In this document: positions 60,931-64,000 of the stretch, piece by piece
Numbering within the stretch: the stretch's first letter is position 1
How the letters are laid out: each line of letters opens with the position of its first letter
Position numbers and translations under genes: made by a program
The notes under the pieces: model-generated
What the model saw: only the letters and a program-made list of their open reading frames with translations
Database searches by the model: none
Told to the model about the DNA's origin: nothing
DNA from: Pipra filicauda
Taxonomy: Eukaryota; Chordata; Aves; Passeriformes; Pipridae
Direction of reading: 5' to 3'
NCBI RefSeq assembly: GCF_003945595.2
Contig: NW_024104444.1
Coordinates: forward strand, 1-64,000
DNA length: 64,000 bases

Positions 60931-61118
60931 GCGGTGATTTTCAACATTTTTCAATTTGTGGACCCGCAAGGATTTATCACTGGAGATGTGGATCTCTGCA
61001 CAGCAAATGAAAACCTACTGGCAGTGGGCATGCTGGCTTTGCTTACCCTTCGTGGTCCCCATAGTAGGAGTGCTGGAACCCACAGGAGTCTGCTAACACA
61101 CCAGTCTGAAAAAGACTG
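60931..61118. mobile_element. Putative hAT-type MITE
   Basis: The left end GCGGTGATTTTCAAC and the reverse complement of the right end CAGTCTTTTTCAGAC form imperfect terminal inverted repeats. These resemble hAT/Charlie ends ('CAGTGGTTCTCAA'). The interior begins ATTTGTGGACCCGCAAGGAT, recalling the 'gtggacccc' text common near hAT MITE ends. The flanks TCCTAGG (60924-60930) and TCTTAGG (61119-61125) could be a decayed target duplication. About 188 bp, with no coding capacity. Confidence 0.42.
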
Positions 61119-63354
61119 TCTTAGGATAACATGTTTCTCATAAAGAGGCTTATGTTTTTCTTGGGTCTTCATAGCTGAGACTTGCAATATTCTGCCACAT
61201 GAGAGAAGTCATTAGTTCTAGAAAAATCAAGTGTAAATAAAGCAAAGCAAGCCCTCTCAAAAATATTTGCGAATAACATGTTCAAGTAATAACTTGTAGG
61301 GTTTTATTTTTTACTTGACCACAGGAAACTTATAGCTTCATTTAATATTTTGAAAACATTTTCAGAACATTTGTGTATTGAAAGTGGAATAAATACCAGT
61401 ACCTCAGCAGAACTGCCATTTAAATCAAATTAACTTTACTAATTAGGGGAAGAAAAAGAAGGCATCTCAGTATCAGGCATAATTTGTGCTTATAGAACTT
61501 CACACTTCAGGTGATATACTCTGCCTGAGAGATAGCTAAGAAAGCAATGTACCCATCAAAATGGGAAATCAACCATGGTTACTAAATTTTTCAATTCACA
61601 AAGATTTAAAAAAAATATCCAATTTGCCCACAGGAATTTTAAGTCTTCATATGAAAACGAAGACATTATATTCAAATGAGTGAGTATATAGACTTAGTCA
61701 GTGGTACTGAAATGATTTCTTGTTGAGTAGCTGAAAATAATGGATGGAAATATGCTTGTCATACCACAGTACCCGAGCAGTCACGTTAAATTCACATTTG
61801 CCAAGACTCTCAGGCTGCTTCTTTTTTTGACAGCTGAAGACTGTGCAATGGTTTATCTGCTGACAGGTGAAAACTTTCTAGCATCAGATGATGTGGGAAG
61901 AGCCATGGCACTCGGATGCAATCTCCAGCACCTTGCCATGTCTCAGGTACATCTATATCTTCCAGGAGCTTCTCAGCCTTCTTTTCCCTCAGGGGAATTA
62001 CATACAACATGCAACTGGTTGGCAACCCACTGTGACCTGCCAGGGTATGGTGTTGGGTCGTGGAGGCAGGGACAGGCAGTTTGTGCTGTGTCTATTCTGG
62101 AGGCAGAGGAGCAGTTAAAGGAAACCATGTATCTGCATCAGTCTTGCCTTCAGTGCTTGGGACTTTATGGGTTTTATGGCTGCATGATAGCATAATGATG
62201 CTGTAAATCATGCATAAAGGTCCTCTGGAGAATTTACCTTGTGTAAGGGATTTCTCAAGCTGGGTAAAGACACTTCCACTAGGCTTTGGCATACACGACA
62301 GGAGAAAACAGACAGAACAGCATGACTGGTAAGCCTTGGCCGATGGCTGTTGTTGTTCAAATGAGTCCTCAGGAATGAGGACTCGACTGGAGTAGTGCAG
62401 AGCCAGTCTCAAGATGAATTTTTGCCAAGGATCTCCAGTAGCCTAAGAATATGGTGCAGAGGCAGCTTAAAGTGATTATTAACTCTCCTTATTCTGCCCT
62501 TGGTTGTTGTGCTGAGTCGAGAAAAGGGGGAAAGGAGAATTAGGGAATCTCTGCTTCCATACACGTGAGCTGATAATGATTTGTCTACGAGGTTAAACAA
62601 CACAGGAATGGTGATCAATATTGGATGGTTGTACCTTAAAAGTGCAAAGGCCATTTGTGCATTCTGGCCTGGCATGGAGGGGACCACAACACCATCAATA
62701 ATTGATTCATAAACTATGCCTACTTATTCCCAAATGCTACAGTAAGTAAATACATGCTGAAGCTGAACTCTGGATAGTAAAAAATTCCTTCTTTAGCTTA
62801 CAGTCATTCACTCTGAAATGCAGCTGATTTTTATGTTTAATTCTGAGGTTCTGTCCTTACATTACCCTAACATATTAACTGTTCTTAAGAAACGTATGAC
62901 CCCAGCAAGGATGCTTACCTGACTTCAGGCTGCACTGTCTCTGCAGATTATCCATGCCATCTGAACCACGGCAGGTAGAAAAGACCAGAGCATCCCACAG
63001 CAGCACTTCTAGCAAACACAACCCTTTTACTGACACCTTATTACAAACTGGATTTCTACTCCTTGAGCCAATTACCAAACATTTAATCAGCACACATTCA
63101 GTAAGTAAGCTTCCAGTTTTGACTTTCAATATTAATACATCATGCTAACAAAATCTCTTTTTTCTCTTTTTTTTTTTCTTTAACAGAAGTGGCAGTTGAG
63201 GTTGGCACAGATTTTCAGCTAATGATGTCTTTTTGGGTGAAAAAAAGAGAACAGAGGTTTGGTTACTTACTGAGCCATCCATCATTTTGATAGTGAGACC
63301 TGGCCTAAGTTTTCCTTCTTCAAGACATCAATTTTCCACCTCCCCTTCTTTGCT
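61119..63354. other. Unassigned noncoding DNA
   Basis: Includes a 151-codon open frame (61740-62195 plus) with an internal exon-like stretch at 61834-61946, bounded by TTCTTTTTTTGACAG and a CTCAG/GTAC donor-like site. No protein family is recognised and no partner exon is seen. Confidence 0.35.
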
Positions 63355-63435
63355 CAGAGCAGGTCCAATCCTGCTCTTCTGGAAATCAATGGCAAAAATC
63401 CCACTAATTTCAGTGGATTAGTTCCAGTATCTCAA
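63355..63435. repeat. Possible ancient amniote repeat motif
   Basis: AGGTCCAATCCTGCTCTTCT followed by GAAATCAATGGCAAAAATCC and CACTAATTTCAGTGG. This resembles a widely dispersed sauropsid repeat segment that I recall as 'atcctgctcccattgaagtcaatggcaaaactcccattgacttcaatgg'. Related but weaker matches occur near 3128 and 47175. Confidence 0.4.
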
Positions 63436-64000
63436 TTTACATGTGATTAACAGTAATTTTGTCTACTTAGCGCCTAAAAAATTCATAATCAAATTTACAA
63501 TAAGCTGTACACTGATTTTCTAGGGATTCCCAGCTTATTTCATAGGCTTCTAATTTCAATGTTTAATTACTTCTGGTTCTAGCCCAATATACATCAACTG
63601 ACCATGGAATATGTTCTTAAAAGCTCCCCACAAAGTTGGATTTGTAGCTGATGGAATGCTAATTTGCTGGATTTCTTTAATACTGAAGTATAGCAGAATA
63701 GCTGTGCTTGACAGACAGACATTCATTCTCCGAATGCTTACTAGACTAAGAGCCTTTTTATACTTTGTCTGCATTAGCTGAGGTGACTGTGCAGTGCAGT
63801 TCACAGTTACGTGATGAGTCCTAAGAGCGTGGGACAGATGTGAAGCCTGGATTTAAAGAACATGGAGTTGTCCTTGCAAAAAAGACATGCATAAATTAGA
63901 AGGAGATTTCTATGAGTTAATCTAAAGCCATCCATCTGGAATGACCATGTGGCCGTTTTGGGCCATCCTAGGTCAAACAGTCATCAGTCAACCAGGGATG
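63436..64000. other. Unassigned noncoding DNA
   Basis: One 82-codon open frame on the minus strand (63556-63804) without a recognised domain. Nothing else is seen. Confidence 0.4.

Noticed and set aside
1..64000. CRISPR arrays, operons, prokaryotic promoters or phage genes
   Set aside because: The composition, repeats and coding sparsity are those of vertebrate nuclear DNA. No regularly spaced repeats or dense prokaryotic coding were seen.

Overview
This window looks like vertebrate nuclear DNA from a bird, and it contains no host protein-coding gene that I can defend. It is AT-rich and poor in CpG. Its recognisable content is interspersed repeats typical of birds: CR1 retrotransposon ends carrying the avian 'GAATCATAGAAT' tail, two tRNA-Ile-headed SINEs with CR1 tails (TguSINE1-like), several old amniote MIR-type SINEs, and two copies of an RTE-clade LINE that fits the avian AviRTE family. 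The tRNA-Ile/CR1 SINE suggests a passerine. Together with an AviRTE-like LINE it would fit a suboscine passerine or another AviRTE-bearing lineage. That placement is inference from recalled family distributions, not a search.

Layout. 1-7.1 kb: noncoding DNA with MIR-type relics and simple repeats. 7.1-8.7 kb: a CR1 3' end keeping the last ~60 codons of its ORF2, then a tRNA-Ile SINE, both on the minus strand. 8.7-16.9 kb: a long unassigned stretch. 16.9-17.06 kb: a second tRNA-Ile SINE on the plus strand. 20.99-21.66 kb: a decayed tyrosine-recombinase segment resembling DIRS-type retrotransposons, still aligned in one reading frame through several stops. 22.6-23.9 kb: a small tandem duplication and an old CR1 reverse-transcriptase relic. 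28.7-30.6 kb: a possible RTE-like tail with a GAT repeat, then a 0.55-kb AviRTE-like 3' fragment with target-site duplications. 33-43 kb: MIR, a CR1 tail, a minisatellite, an unexplained 227-codon ORF and a possible single-membrane-segment terminal exon. 44.1-46.1 kb: a roughly 2-kb ancient CR1 with recognisable endonuclease and RT pieces. 51.6-52.6 kb: a CR1 tail and a MIR. 53.97-56.71 kb: a 2.7-kb AviRTE-like LINE flanked by an exact 13-bp target-site duplication, the best-supported object in the window. 58.6-61.1 kb: a MIR and a putative hAT-type MITE. The rest is unassigned.

No genes here work together as a pathway. The retroelements are all broken: the larger LINE has three in-frame TGA stops and two frameshifts. 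The window is best read as intergenic or deep intronic sequence recording several layers of retrotransposition: ancient (MIR, old CR1, DIRS-like), intermediate (CR1 tails, tRNA-Ile SINEs) and younger (AviRTE-like). The observations most worth a second look are the DIRS-like recombinase relic and the two RTE insertions with readable target-site duplications.
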